Origin: Clostridia bacterium
GTDB lineage: Bacteria > Bacillota > Clostridia > Christensenellales > Aristaeellaceae
Assembly (NCBI GenBank): GCA_017524615.1
Contig: JAFXVJ010000030.1
Coordinates: 1 to 64,000 of the forward strand
DNA length: 64,000 nt
Direction of reading: 5' to 3'
Positions 42,361 through 52,093 of this stretch are shown piece by piece. Under the pieces are notes generated by a model. That model ran no database searches and was not told the origin of the DNA. It saw nothing but the letters and a program-made list of their open reading frames with translations. The position numbers were made by a program, and so were the translations under genes. Every line of letters begins with the position of its first letter. Within the stretch, counting starts at the first letter, position 1.

Positions 42361-42593
42361 ATACTATTCTCAAATAAAATCGGCAAGGAAGATAGACGAA
42401 GTTACAATGTCATCCCGACCGAAGCGGAGCGAGAGCGAAGCGGAGCGGAGGGATCTGGAAACTGGGCAATATGCTGCTGGGAGTAATCTGTTTCTCAAAG
42501 ATCCCTCGACTTCGTTCCGCTCTCGCTCCACTCCGCTCGGGATGACAGGAGCGTTTTACCTATTTACTTGCTATTTTGATTTGAGTATAGTAT
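42361..42593. mobile_element. MITE-like element, copy 1
   Basis: It begins ATACTATTCTCAAATAAAAT and ends with an inverted version of this sequence (ATTTTGATTTGAGTATAGTAT side), so it has terminal inverted repeats of about 27 bases. Inside, a GTCATCCCGA...GAGGGATCT arm (near 42410-42457) is answered by the inverted AGATCCCTCG...CGGGATGAC arm (near 42498-42545). No transposase gene is encoded. A second copy follows directly. Confidence 0.88.
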
Positions 42594-42594
42594 T

Positions 42595-42827
42595 ATACTA
42601 TTCTCAAATAAAATCGGCAAGGAAGATAGACGAAGTTACAATGTCATCCCGACCGAAGCGGAGCGAGAACGAAGCGGAGTGGAGGGATCTGGAAACTGGG
42701 CAATATGCTGCTGGAAGTAATCTGTTTCTCAAAGATCCCTCGACTTCGTTCCGCTCTCGCTCCACTCCGCTCGGGATGACAGGAGCGTTTTACCTTTTTA
42801 CTTGCTATTTTGATTTGAGTATAGTAT
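42595..42827. mobile_element. MITE-like element, copy 2
   Basis: It is nearly identical to copy 1, with a period of 234 bases and only a handful of substitutions. It has the same terminal inverted repeats and paired internal arms. The tandem arrangement suggests recent duplication or insertion beside an existing copy. A long open reading frame through both copies reflects the repeats and is not a gene. Confidence 0.88.
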
Positions 42828-43122
42828 CAGATGATAATTGCGGCCTCAAAGCAGCTTCCTTTCGGCGCACGCTCCGAGGGCCGACTTTTTTTCGTTCGGA
42901 GCCATGCAATCAGCCCGTTATCAGACAAAAACGCGCTGGATGCCGCGCGGACTGTCGGCTTTGCCGGCGCGCGGAACGGGCAGGACGCCTGCGGTGCGAT
43001 GAAGGGATTGTATTTATCCTGTATTTTTGAAAAAAATTCAAAAAAAATTTTGCGGATAGCAGGAAAAAGGAAATGAACGGCGAACAATCCAATATTCGCT
43101 CGTACTTTGGGGTGTTGTGCCT
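42828..43122 (+). other. Intergenic region before ispH
   Basis: A stretch falling from GC-rich to A-rich (AAAAAAATTCAAAAAAAATT near 43030) before the ispH-S1 gene. I saw no gene and no convincing promoter hexamer pair. Confidence 0.5.
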
Positions 43123-45192
43123 ATGCCGTACACCATCGCGCGCTATGCCGGATACTGTGCCGGCGTGCGAAAAGCCATGGAGGGCGCCGCGGAAGCGGCA
43201 CGGGAAGCAAAGGAGCGGGGAATTCCCTGCTATTCTCTGGGGGAGCTGATCCATAACCCGGAGGCGGTGGCGGCCCTGCGGCGGGAGGGTATTCGCCCGG
43301 TGGAGCGAGTGGAGGATGCGGAAGGCGGCATGATTCTGCTGCGCAGCCACGGCGTGTCTCCCGATGTGGAGGAGCGGTGCCGGGCGCGGGGCCTGATTGT
43401 GCGGGACTGCACCTGCGCCTTTGTCCGCGCGCTGCATGATATTGTGCGACAAAGCGGAGAAAACGGCGTGCCCGTTGTGCTGGTGGGAGATCCGGATCAT
43501 CCGGAGGTTCGCGGCACGGCGGGATGGTGCACAGGGCCCTGCTATATCGTTCAGAATCATGCGGATGTGGAGGGGCTTCCGCCGCTGAACAGCGCGCTGG
43601 CCGTGGCGCAGACCACGTTTCCCCCCGCGAAATGGGAAGAGCTGCTGGCGCTGCTGAAGGCAAGGATCCCGCATTTGCAGGTGAAGTGCACCATCTGCCC
43701 AGCCACGCAGCAACGTCAGGCCGAGGCCAGGGAACTGGCCCGCCGGGTGGACGCCATGGTGGTGGTGGGCGGAAAAAAGAGCGCCAACACCCGCAAACTG
43801 TTTGAGGCGTGCCGGGCCATCTGCCCGCGCACAATCATGGTGGAACGTGCGGAGGAGATCCCTTTGCACTTTGCAAATATCCACACATCACACATAGGAA
43901 TAGCCGCCGGCGCATCCACACCGGATTGGTCATTTAAGGAGGTTGTCACACGCATGAACGACATGGAAAAACTCGACCAGGAAACCCAGGAACCCGTCTC
44001 CGCCAATGTGCCCGAGCAGGAAGCCCAGGATAATCAGGCCCTGACGATGGAGGACATTGAAAAGACCGTGGTTCGCATCCGCCCGGGCCAGACGGTCACT
44101 GGCACTGTGGTGCAGATCACTGACGACGAAGTGTGCGTCAACATCGGTTACAAATCCGATGGACTGATCAAGCGCGCAGACATGGTGGAAAAGGACGTGA
44201 ATCTCGGCGACGAGATCGAGGTGGAGGTCGTCAAGGTAAACGACGGCGAAGGCAACGTCCTGCTCTCTCAGCGCAACATCGTCAACCGCAAGGCTTGGGA
44301 AGCGCTGATGGAAAAGTATGAAAAAGGCGAATATATCGACGCCACCGGCAAGGAAGCCGTCAAGGGCGGCCTGCTCGCCAACGTGGAAGGCGGCGTGCGC
44401 GCCTTTGTGCCCGCGTCCCAGCTGGCGCAGCGTTACGTGGAAAAGATCGGCCAGTTCGTGGGCCAGCCCATGAAGCTGAAGATCATCGACGTCGACAAGC
44501 AGAAGAAGCGCATCGTGGCCAGCCGCAAGCAGGTCATCGAGGAAGAAAACGCCGCCAAGAAGGCTGCCGCGTGGGAGAAGCTGGAAGAGGGCGCTGTGGT
44601 GACCGGTATCGTTCGCCGCTTTGCCGATTTCGGCGCTTTTGTGGACCTGGGCGGCGTGGACGGCCTGATCCATATCACCGACCTGGCCTGGAGCCGCGTG
44701 GGCCATCCCAGCGAAGTGCTGCAGATCAACCAGGAAGTGGAAGTGAAGATCCTGAGCCTGGACCGCGAACGGGAACGCATCCAGCTGGGCTACAAGCAGC
44801 TGCAGCCCAAGCCCTGGGACAACATCGAAGAAAAGTATCCCGTGGGCACCATCCTGGAGCGCAACGTGGTGCGCATCCGTCCCTTCGGCGCGTTCATCGA
44901 GCTGGAGCCCGGCGTGGATGGCCTGGTGCACATTTCCCAGTGCGCTCTCACCCGCATTGCCAAGGTGGAGGATGTGCTGGAAGTGGGTCAGCCCGTGCGC
45001 GTGAAGGTGCTGGCTGTGGATCCTGAGGCCAAGCGCATCAGCCTGAGCATTCGCGAAGCGCTGGCGGATGAAGCTTTCGTGGAAGACGGCGCCATGGAGA
45101 TCCCCGGTGAAGCCGAGGAAGCCCCTGCGGAAGAAGCCCCTGCCGCGGAAGAAGCCCCCGCTGCGGAAGAAGCGCCTGCCGACGCTGAATAA
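43123..45192 (+). CDS. ispH: Fused HMBPP reductase (IspH) and ribosomal protein S1
   Basis: A 689-residue bifunctional protein. Residues 1-280 are IspH, the last enzyme of the MEP isoprenoid pathway, with iron-sulfur ligands Cys12 and a Cys in each of the pairs 96/98 and 189/192. Residues about 315-640 are four S1 RNA-binding domains (VTGIVRRFADFGAFVDLGG is one). The tail is a Glu/Ala/Pro repeat. The fusion is known from other Clostridia. I chose ATG 43123 over the GTG six bases earlier. Confidence 0.95.
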   Translation: MPYTIARYAGYCAGVRKAMEGAAEAAREAKERGIPCYSLGELIHNPEAVAALRREGIRPVERVEDAEGGMILLRSHGVSPDVEERCRARGLIVRDCTCAFVRALHDIVRQSGENGVPVVLVGDPDHPEVRGTAGWCTGPCYIVQNHADVEGLPPLNSALAVAQTTFPPAKWEELLALLKARIPHLQVKCTICPATQQRQAEARELARRVDAMVVVGGKKSANTRKLFEACRAICPRTIMVERAEEIPLHFANIHTSHIGIAAGASTPDWSFKEVVTRMNDMEKLDQETQEPVSANVPEQEAQDNQALTMEDIEKTVVRIRPGQTVTGTVVQITDDEVCVNIGYKSDGLIKRADMVEKDVNLGDEIEVEVVKVNDGEGNVLLSQRNIVNRKAWEALMEKYEKGEYIDATGKEAVKGGLLANVEGGVRAFVPASQLAQRYVEKIGQFVGQPMKLKIIDVDKQKKRIVASRKQVIEEENAAKKAAAWEKLEEGAVVTGIVRRFADFGAFVDLGGVDGLIHITDLAWSRVGHPSEVLQINQEVEVKILSLDRERERIQLGYKQLQPKPWDNIEEKYPVGTILERNVVRIRPFGAFIELEPGVDGLVHISQCALTRIAKVEDVLEVGQPVRVKVLAVDPEAKRISLSIREALADEAFVEDGAMEIPGEAEEAPAEEAPAAEEAPAAEEAPADAE

Positions 45193-45206
45193 TCGCATCT
45201 TATTTC

Positions 45207-45245
45207 GCCTGTCGTGCCCTGAAAAAGGCGCGGCAGGCTTTTTTT
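45207..45245 (+). terminator. Terminator after ispH-S1
   Basis: GCCTGTCGTGCC pairs (with G-U pairs) with GGCGCGGCAGGC and is followed by a seven-base T-run. Confidence 0.85.
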
Positions 45246-45423
45246 CGGCAGCGTTGCAGGAAACGCGGCTTTTGATTCGTTGCATGAATGAAGGCAGCGG
45301 TTCCGCTTCGCGCGGCGCTGCTGCCTCATGTGGGTTCGTCGGACGAAACCCATTTCGGTTTATTTGGAATTTTTGGCTGAAAATAGATCGGATGAAATGA
45401 TTTGCTTGCGGAGGAAGAACGGT

Positions 45424-46644
45424 ATGAAGCGGTTGGGATTGTTGCTTTTGCTGCTGGGGACGCTGCTCTGCTGGCCCGCTTTCGGGGAAGAGGCGCAGGA
45501 AATAACGGCGCAGTGCGCCATCACGGTGAAATCCGGCGCCGCGAAGGTGGAACGCCTGACGGACCGGGACTGGGCCACGCCCAACATCACCGAAAAGACG
45601 AAAAACCCCTATGTGCAGGTGAACGCGCCGGCGGACGCGCCGATATACGGCGTGTATGTGTGCTTCGGTTCCGCCCTGACGCCCTGGGAGATCCAGGCCG
45701 GGCACGGCGGGCAATGGGAAACGGTCTATGAAAGCGAAGGGCTTTACGCGCACGAATATGCCGCCCTGCCCCAGGGGGAGATGGAACTCCGCATCCGTCC
45801 AACCGTGCAGAAAGCCGTGATTTTTAACGTGACCGAGCTGTTTGCCTTTGGCCCTGGGGATGTGCCCGCTTGGGTACAGCAGTGGCAGCCGGCGCCGCAA
45901 AAAGCGGATCTGCTGGTGCTGGTAGGCCATCCGGACGACGAAATCCTGTTCCTGGGCGGCACCATCCCTTATTACGCCGGGGAAAGAAAAATGAACGTGG
46001 TGGTGGCGTATCTCACCTGCGGCACCAATTCCAAGGGCACGGAGGTGCGCCGCAGTGAGCTGCTGAACGGCCTGTGGGCCATGGGCGTGCGCACGTATCC
46101 GGTGTTCGGCGGGTTCTGGGACGCCTATTCCAAATCACTGGACAAGGCGTACAAGGAATGGGGCAAAAACAATGTATACAAGTGGGTGGTCGGATTGCTT
46201 CGGCAGTATCGGCCCGATGTGGTGGTCAGCCATGATGTGAACGGCGAATATGGCCACGGGGCCCATCGCGTGTGCGCCGACGCGCTGATGCAGTGCATCC
46301 CCGGCGCCGCGGATGAGTCGGCCTATCCCGATTCAGCCAAGTTCGGCCCTTGGCAGGTCAAAAAGCTGTACCTGCACCTGTACCGGCAAAATGCCGTCAC
46401 CATGGACTGGGATCAGCCGCTTTCCGCTTTCGGCGGACGTACCGGGTATCAGGTAGCGGCGGACGCTTACACCCAGCATCAATCCCAGGCGGAGAAAGGC
46501 CAGAAAAACCCCGACACAGGCAAATTTGAACTGTTTCAGGTGGAGCCCCGGGACAGCAAAACCAGCAGCTACTCATTTGGCCTGGCTTATACGGCCGTGG
46601 GGCCCGACGAAGCGGGCGACGACTTTTTTGAGCATATAGAGTAA
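45424..46644 (+). CDS. Exported PIG-L (LmbE) family deacetylase
   Basis: A 406-residue protein with a signal peptide (about 1-21). Residues 25-145 form an accessory beta-rich region; residues 160-400 are the PIG-L domain with the zinc motif GHPDDE and the later GHGAH. The family deacetylates N-acetylglucosamine units in glycans and conjugates. Being outside the membrane, it probably acts on envelope or environmental glycans. GGAGGAA precedes the ATG at 45424. Confidence 0.88.
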   Translation: MKRLGLLLLLLGTLLCWPAFGEEAQEITAQCAITVKSGAAKVERLTDRDWATPNITEKTKNPYVQVNAPADAPIYGVYVCFGSALTPWEIQAGHGGQWETVYESEGLYAHEYAALPQGEMELRIRPTVQKAVIFNVTELFAFGPGDVPAWVQQWQPAPQKADLLVLVGHPDDEILFLGGTIPYYAGERKMNVVVAYLTCGTNSKGTEVRRSELLNGLWAMGVRTYPVFGGFWDAYSKSLDKAYKEWGKNNVYKWVVGLLRQYRPDVVVSHDVNGEYGHGAHRVCADALMQCIPGAADESAYPDSAKFGPWQVKKLYLHLYRQNAVTMDWDQPLSAFGGRTGYQVAADAYTQHQSQAEKGQKNPDTGKFELFQVEPRDSKTSSYSFGLAYTAVGPDEAGDDFFEHIE

Positions 46645-46725
46645 TGAGGCGCCGGGCTTGCCGAGGGGCCGCGGCGGCCGCGCACGGCCCGTCCGCAGCC
46701 TCGCTTCGCTTGGCGCCCCTCCCTG

Positions 46726-47232
46726 TTATCGCGGCGATTCGATATTCAGCACGTCGTTCAGCGCAGTGCCCAGGGCGGCCAGATGGTTGAACAGCTGATT
46801 GCGCACGTCCTGGGTGGAGGTGGTGGCCTGCAGCGTCAGGGCTTCTAAGCTGCTCAGGTCGTTTTTCAGCACCGTAAACAGATCCTGGGATACCAGCCGG
46901 GAGCCGCAGAGGGTGCCGTTCAGGTCGTTGAGCTGCTCCATATAATAGACGTACTGCTGGGCCATGGCGGCCTGGGAGGCCAGGGAGGTGGAAATAACGC
47001 CGCTGTTCATGCGGCTGACCACGTCATAGGCGGAGCGGTAAGTGATGTACATCCGGTTGTGGATTTCGGACACGGCATTGGTCCTGAACACGGAATTGCG
47101 GATCACGCCGACAGTCAGGATGATCACGGCCGTCAGCAGCAGCGCGCACACGATCAGCAGCACCCGGCGCTGCAGCTTCAGATCGCCCCGGTTCATATGG
47201 ACCCGCTGCAGGGATTTGCGATACATCATCAT
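46726..47232 (-). CDS. Membrane-anchored coiled-coil protein, function unknown
   Basis: A protein of about 168 residues with one membrane segment (about residues 22-45, LIVCALLLTAVIILTV) and an outward helical domain rich in Ser, Asn and Gln, with heptad-like patterning. Three consecutive ATGs (47232, 47229, 47226) follow AGAAGGA; the second or third has the better spacing. It lies divergent to the ABC operon. Its shape recalls four-helix sensor domains, but no signalling domain follows. Confidence 0.7.
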   Translation of the reverse strand: MMMYRKSLQRVHMNRGDLKLQRRVLLIVCALLLTAVIILTVGVIRNSVFRTNAVSEIHNRMYITYRSAYDVVSRMNSGVISTSLASQAAMAQQYVYYMEQLNDLNGTLCGSRLVSQDLFTVLKNDLSSLEALTLQATTSTQDVRNQLFNHLAALGTALNDVLNIESPR

Positions 47233-47417
47233 AAATTCCTTCTTTCCACGAAAAAGTGGGGATGGGCGGCCGCCCTTCCCGGCTTTTTTTGCTTTCGGTG
47301 GGTGGCCGAAACCTATTATATCACAGGATCCTCCCATTCGTAAAGCCTGCGGACAAAACAAGCGCTTTTTCGCCACGGCTTTACAATTTGTTCACGCATG
47401 GCGGAGCGCAAGTGTGC

Positions 47418-47423
47418 TATAAT
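47418..47423 (+). promoter_or_regulatory. -10 element of the GldFG-like operon
   Basis: TATAAT in the context GTGCTATAATACG, 52 bases before the ATPase start. A matching -35 is not clear at normal spacing. Confidence 0.5.
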
Positions 47424-47474
47424 ACGTTCAGATATTCCGATGGGAGGCAAACGGCCTTCGACGGGGGGATGAGG

Positions 47475-48410
47475 ATGATCAGGCTGGATGGGGTTTCCAA
47501 GCGGTATGGCACGCACCGGGCCTTGCAGGATGTGAGCTTCACGGTGCCCAAAGGGCAGATCCTGGGGCTGCTTGGGCAAAACGGCGCCGGAAAGACCACC
47601 GCCATGAACATCATGACCGGCTGCCTGGCCCCCTCGCAGGGCACGGCGGTGATCGGCGGGTACGACGTGATGCGCTCCCCCCGGGAGGCCAAGCGGCTGA
47701 TCGGCTATCTGCCGGAAACGGCTCCGCTGTACGATGAAATGACGGTGCGGGCCTATTTGCGTTTTGCGTGCGAGCTCAAGGAAGTCAGGAAACAGGCCAT
47801 CGCCGGTCACGTGGAGGCGGTGGGAGAAAAAACGGGATTGACCGACGTGCTGGACCGGAAAATCGGCAATTTATCCCGGGGCTACAGACAGCGGGTGGGC
47901 TTTGCCCAAGCCCTGTGCGGCAGCCCCGAAGTGATCATCCTGGACGAGCCCACCACCGGCCTGGATCCCCGCCAGAGCGCGGAGATGCGCGCCCTGGTGA
48001 AATCGCTGGCGGGACAGCACACGGTGCTGTTTTCCTCCCACATCCTCAGCGAGGTGCAGGCCCTGTGCGACCGGGTGATCATCCTGCATCACAGCCGGGT
48101 GATCTGCGACAGCGCCATGCAAGCCCTGCGCTGCGGGGAAAGGCGGCTGCGCGCGGTGATCGCGTGCGGGGAAGGATCGCTGCTGCCCCGGCTGCGTCAG
48201 CTGCCCAGCGTCAGCCGGGTGGAGGTGGAGCGGGGCGGCCGGGAGGGCATCACCCAGGTGGTGATGACGGTGGAAGAAGGGCAGAACGCGGAGAGGGAAC
48301 TGTTCACCCTGCTGAGCGGCTTGCAGACGCCGCTTCTGCGCCTGGCCCCGGTGGAGGACAGCCTGGAGGATGTGTTCCTCCGGGCCACCATGGATGAGAA
48401 TGAAGAATGA
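47475..48410 (+). CDS. ABC transporter ATP-binding protein (GldA-like)
   Basis: A 311-residue ATPase with Walker A GQNGAGKTT, signature LSRGYRQR and Walker B VIILDEPTTGLD, plus a C-terminal region. It energises the ABC-2 permease encoded 15 bases downstream. The ATG at 47475 is 6 bases from GGGGGG; the earlier in-frame ATG at 47469 touches that run. The set resembles GldA-GldF-GldG, an uncharacterised ABC system outside Bacteroidota. Confidence 0.92.
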   Translation: MIRLDGVSKRYGTHRALQDVSFTVPKGQILGLLGQNGAGKTTAMNIMTGCLAPSQGTAVIGGYDVMRSPREAKRLIGYLPETAPLYDEMTVRAYLRFACELKEVRKQAIAGHVEAVGEKTGLTDVLDRKIGNLSRGYRQRVGFAQALCGSPEVIILDEPTTGLDPRQSAEMRALVKSLAGQHTVLFSSHILSEVQALCDRVIILHHSRVICDSAMQALRCGERRLRAVIACGEGSLLPRLRQLPSVSRVEVERGGREGITQVVMTVEEGQNAERELFTLLSGLQTPLLRLAPVEDSLEDVFLRATMDENEE

Positions 48411-48425
48411 GGAGGGGCGAAGCGC

Positions 48426-49136
48426 ATGGGCGCGATTTACCGGCGGGAAATGCAATGTTATTTTTATACCCCCGCGGCGTATGTGTTTATGGGCGTGTTT
48501 CTGGCGCTGAGCAGCGTGTTTTTCGGGTTCGGCAATTTGGGGGCCCGGTCCAGCGATCTGATGGCGCTGCTGGATCGGATGAGCTATATCTGGATGCTGC
48601 TGTCCCCTGTGCTGACCATGCGGCTGATTGCCGGCGAAAAGCAGCAGCGCACCGACCAGCTGCTTTATGCCTCCCCCTGCTCCTTAAGCGCCCAGGTGGC
48701 GGGCAAGTATTTCGCCGCATGCACGGTGCTGCTGATCACGGTGCTGGCCACGGTGATGTATCCCCTGGTGGTTGCCGTGTACGGGAAACTGTATGTCGGG
48801 GAAACGCTGGTGGGCTATATGGGACTGATTTTGCAGGGCTGCGCCTTCCTTGCGCTGGATCTGTTCATTTCCTGCTTCACCCGCAATCAAATGACGGCGG
48901 CGGTGGCCGGGGTGGGGGCGAATTTGCTGGTGTGGCTGGCGGACGCCATGGCCCAGGCGCTGTCGGGCAGCTTTGCGGCGCGGGCGCTGAATTTCATCAG
49001 CCTGTATCGGCGCTTTGCGCCTTTTGCCCGGGGCCAGCTGAGCCTGTCCAATGCGCTGTATGACGTTTTGTTCATTTTTATCATGCTGTTTTTGAGCGTG
49101 CGGGTGCTGGATGCCCGGCGCTGGAGCGAGGCATAA
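48426..49136 (+). CDS. ABC-2 type permease (GldF-like)
   Basis: A 236-residue membrane protein with about six segments and the conserved RLIAGEKQQRTDQLLYASP loop typical of GldF-type ABC-2 permeases. The next gene begins 3 bases after its stop. GAGGGGCG lies upstream of the ATG. Confidence 0.9.
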   Translation: MGAIYRREMQCYFYTPAAYVFMGVFLALSSVFFGFGNLGARSSDLMALLDRMSYIWMLLSPVLTMRLIAGEKQQRTDQLLYASPCSLSAQVAGKYFAACTVLLITVLATVMYPLVVAVYGKLYVGETLVGYMGLILQGCAFLALDLFISCFTRNQMTAAVAGVGANLLVWLADAMAQALSGSFAARALNFISLYRRFAPFARGQLSLSNALYDVLFIFIMLFLSVRVLDARRWSEA

Positions 49137-49139
49137 GGC

Positions 49140-50612
49140 ATGAAACGATTGAAAATGTGGACGCGAAAAATCATGAACAACCGCAAATTCCGCTGCGGCG
49201 GGTTTTCCGTGCTGCTGACGGCGGCGGTGGTGGCGGTGGCGCTGCTGGTGGGGGCCCTGGCGGACGGCCTGGAAAAGCGGTATGCCCTGCGGGCGGATTT
49301 TTCCTTTAACGCCGCCACCAGCCAGGGAGACGTGACCCGGGCGGTGCTGGCGCAATTGGATCAGGACGTGCATGTGTATGCTGTGGTGCCGGACGGCGGC
49401 CGGGATGAAACGCTGCTGGCCCTGCTGGACCGGTATGCCGCCGCGTCGGATCGGATAACGGTGTCGGAAGAAAGCCTGATACGCAATCCCGTGCTGCAAA
49501 CCCGGTTTTCCGGGGAGGTGGGAGAAAAGCAGGTGACGGATGACTGTCTGATCGTGGCCTGCCCCGCTACGGGAAAAACCAGGATCCTGACGGCCGATGA
49601 TTATACCGTCAAGGCCTGGAACACGGAAACGTGGAGCTATCAGACGGTACAGTACGCCTATGAAAAGGTGATCACCGAGGCCATCCTGCTGGTGACCCAG
49701 GCCACCACGCCCACCGTGCAGATCCTGGAAGGTCACGGGGAAATGACGGCGGCGGACACCTCGCTGATGGAAAGCACGCTGGAAAGCGCCAATTACGCGG
49801 TGCGGCGGGTGAACCTGGCCTCGGGCGACGCGCTGGACCCGGCCAGCACCCTGATGATCCTGTCCCCGGCCTATGACCTGGCCGACTGGGAAATGGACAA
49901 GCTGATGGAGTTCGCCGCGCAGGGCGGGGATTTCTTCATCTGTTCCCGGTATAACGATCCCCTGGATCTGGACCATTACAGGGCGTTTCTGCGCGCCTTC
50001 GGCATTGAGCCCTACGAAGGCCTGGTGATGGCCAAGGAGGAGGACACGGCCGGCTATTACGGCGCGCCGGTGGTGCTGCGCCCCTTCATGCAGCAAACGC
50101 CGGTCACCCAGCCCCTGATCGAGGCGGGGCAGGACCTGATTCTGCTCACGGCGGCCCGGGCCTTCCGCCTGGACGGCATCGTGCCGGACGACGTGATGCT
50201 CACGCCCCTCCTGATGACCGGCCAGGCCTATATCCGCCATTATGAGGACGGGAGCGACGTGTCCATCCAGCAGCCGGGGGACGAGGAGGGCGTGTTCGCC
50301 GTGGGCCTGTGGGCTGAAAAGCTGCTGGAAACGGGCGAGGTGTCTCAGATGCTGGTGATGGGAGACATTTCCGCCTTCCTGAATCCGGTGATTCAAAGCG
50401 GGGTGAAAAATGGCTCCGCCGCTTTCCTGACCCAGGCGCTGCGCGCCCTGCAGGGCCAGGATCCGGTGAATCTGTATATCCTGCCCAAGGAAGTGAACCG
50501 GGAGGGCCTGAGCCTGGGGGATGTGACCCCCGCCAAGATCGTGATCGTGATGCTGCCGCTGCTGGTGGTGCTGGGGGCCGTGCTGGTGCTGTGGCCCAGA
50601 AGGAACCTGTGA
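49140..50612 (+). CDS. GldG-like ABC-associated protein
   Basis: A 490-residue protein with a membrane segment at each end (about 20-42 and 465-485) and a large middle part on one face of the membrane. VQILEGHGEM and the later AAQGGDFFIC fit the GldG/DUF4350-like sensor-like domain. It is encoded between the ABC permease and a DUF4340 protein, the usual order of this system. Its role is unknown; in Bacteroidota GldFG supports gliding, which is not expected here. Confidence 0.85.
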   Translation: MKRLKMWTRKIMNNRKFRCGGFSVLLTAAVVAVALLVGALADGLEKRYALRADFSFNAATSQGDVTRAVLAQLDQDVHVYAVVPDGGRDETLLALLDRYAAASDRITVSEESLIRNPVLQTRFSGEVGEKQVTDDCLIVACPATGKTRILTADDYTVKAWNTETWSYQTVQYAYEKVITEAILLVTQATTPTVQILEGHGEMTAADTSLMESTLESANYAVRRVNLASGDALDPASTLMILSPAYDLADWEMDKLMEFAAQGGDFFICSRYNDPLDLDHYRAFLRAFGIEPYEGLVMAKEEDTAGYYGAPVVLRPFMQQTPVTQPLIEAGQDLILLTAARAFRLDGIVPDDVMLTPLLMTGQAYIRHYEDGSDVSIQQPGDEEGVFAVGLWAEKLLETGEVSQMLVMGDISAFLNPVIQSGVKNGSAAFLTQALRALQGQDPVNLYILPKEVNREGLSLGDVTPAKIVIVMLPLLVVLGAVLVLWPRRNL

Positions 50613-50613
50613 T

Positions 50614-52083
50614 ATGGAAAACGTGCCGCGTAAAAAATCCAGACGCGCCTTGAAAAAACAAACGGTGCTGGCGCTGCTGGCAATTGCCGCCGTGGCGATC
50701 GCCGTCGCCGCGCATGCGCTGCAAGGCCAGCCGGAGCTTCCCGGCCTGGAGCCCTGGCCGGAGCCGGTGATGCTGCTGACGGGTGACAAGGAAAGCATTT
50801 CTTCGCTGACCGTTGCGCCCCGGGAGGGCGCCGCCTGTCTGCTGGTGCGCGGGGAGGGCGGATTTTTGCTGGCCGGCGGGGAGAATATGCCCCTGCGGGA
50901 GAGCATCGTGAATGAAATGCTGGCGGTGGCGGAGTATCTGCAGGCGGAGAACACCATCCTTGCTCCCGAGGAATGGGACGCGGACAAAGTGAACCTGGCC
51001 GATTTCGGGCTGGATAACCCCTGGGTGCGCCTGGAGATCGCCTATGAGAACGGCAGCCGTGTGGAGGCGCGCTTTGGCAACGAAGCGCCCAACGAAACGC
51101 CCCAGCGGTATTGCCTGGTCAGCGGCGTGCCGGGCCTGTATACTGCGCTGACCGCGGAGACGGACGTGTTTTTCTATGACCTGGACGCGCTGCGCGCCTT
51201 TGACCAGCCGGAGCTGGACGCTTCCCTGCTGGACCGGATCGACGTGTCCGGGAGCGTCACCCTGGGGATGTACTATACGCCCAGCGGCTGGTATATGGAC
51301 GCGCCCCGCCATTATCCCCTGCGGGCGGCCGGGGTGGAAGCGCTGCTGAATCACATCAGCGCCATGGCCTTTGACAGCTGCCTGGGGGAGGCGGATGATC
51401 TGGATCTGTCGGCCTATGGCTTGGCGGAGCCGGCCCTCACCGTCCGGCTGACCCAGGCGGCCACGGTGATCAGCGGGGAAACCACGGAGGGCGAACCGGT
51501 GTCCGTGCCGGTGGCGGAAACGGAATATTCCCTGCTGCTGGGCGATGAAACGGGCCGCAGCGGCGTGTATCTCCTGTGGGAGGGGCGCGTATTCAAGGCC
51601 AGCAATTTCCTGCTGGGATTCTGGAAGGAATTGAATCCGGAGGATCTGCTGCTGCAATCGCCTATCAATTTTCCCATCAACGATCTGACCCGGGTTTCCC
51701 TGCAGGCGCCCGGCGTGGAGGCGGCATATCATATCACGATGGTGGAAAGCGTCACCCCGGACAACCGGATCGCCACCGACGAATACGGCCGGATCCTGTA
51801 TGACTGTGAAGTGACCCGGGAAGGGGAAAACAGCCCCATGGACGCCCAGGCGTTTCTGGACTGGTACGTGGCCCTGGCCGCGCTGTCGCCGGACGGCCGG
51901 CTGCCGAAGGGGTATCAGGTGTCCGGGGAGCCCCGGGCCGCGGTGCTGCTTTCCAACGATCATGTGAACCGCACGGTGGCGCTGTATCCCTATGACGCGC
52001 TGCACGACGCCATCTCGGTGGACGGGGAGGCGCTCTGGTTCGTCAGCCGGAGCTGGCTGGACGGCGTGCTGGATACACCTTGA
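50614..52083 (+). CDS. DUF4340 membrane-anchored protein
   Basis: A 489-residue protein with one N-terminal membrane segment (about 14-32) and a repeated extracytoplasmic beta domain. The FGLDNPWVRLEIAYENG and later YGLAEPALTVRLTQ stretches are DUF4340-like repeats. It begins 1 base after the GldG-like stop. It probably forms the outer part of the ABC complex. The ligand is unknown. Confidence 0.85.
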   Translation: MENVPRKKSRRALKKQTVLALLAIAAVAIAVAAHALQGQPELPGLEPWPEPVMLLTGDKESISSLTVAPREGAACLLVRGEGGFLLAGGENMPLRESIVNEMLAVAEYLQAENTILAPEEWDADKVNLADFGLDNPWVRLEIAYENGSRVEARFGNEAPNETPQRYCLVSGVPGLYTALTAETDVFFYDLDALRAFDQPELDASLLDRIDVSGSVTLGMYYTPSGWYMDAPRHYPLRAAGVEALLNHISAMAFDSCLGEADDLDLSAYGLAEPALTVRLTQAATVISGETTEGEPVSVPVAETEYSLLLGDETGRSGVYLLWEGRVFKASNFLLGFWKELNPEDLLLQSPINFPINDLTRVSLQAPGVEAAYHITMVESVTPDNRIATDEYGRILYDCEVTREGENSPMDAQAFLDWYVALAALSPDGRLPKGYQVSGEPRAAVLLSNDHVNRTVALYPYDALHDAISVDGEALWFVSRSWLDGVLDTP

Positions 52084-52093
52084 AAAATAACCC

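Noticed and set aside
42179..43030. A 283-residue open frame across the tandem MITE-like elements
   Set aside because: It reads the inverted arms as repeated peptides, has no ribosome site and matches no family; the repeat structure explains it.
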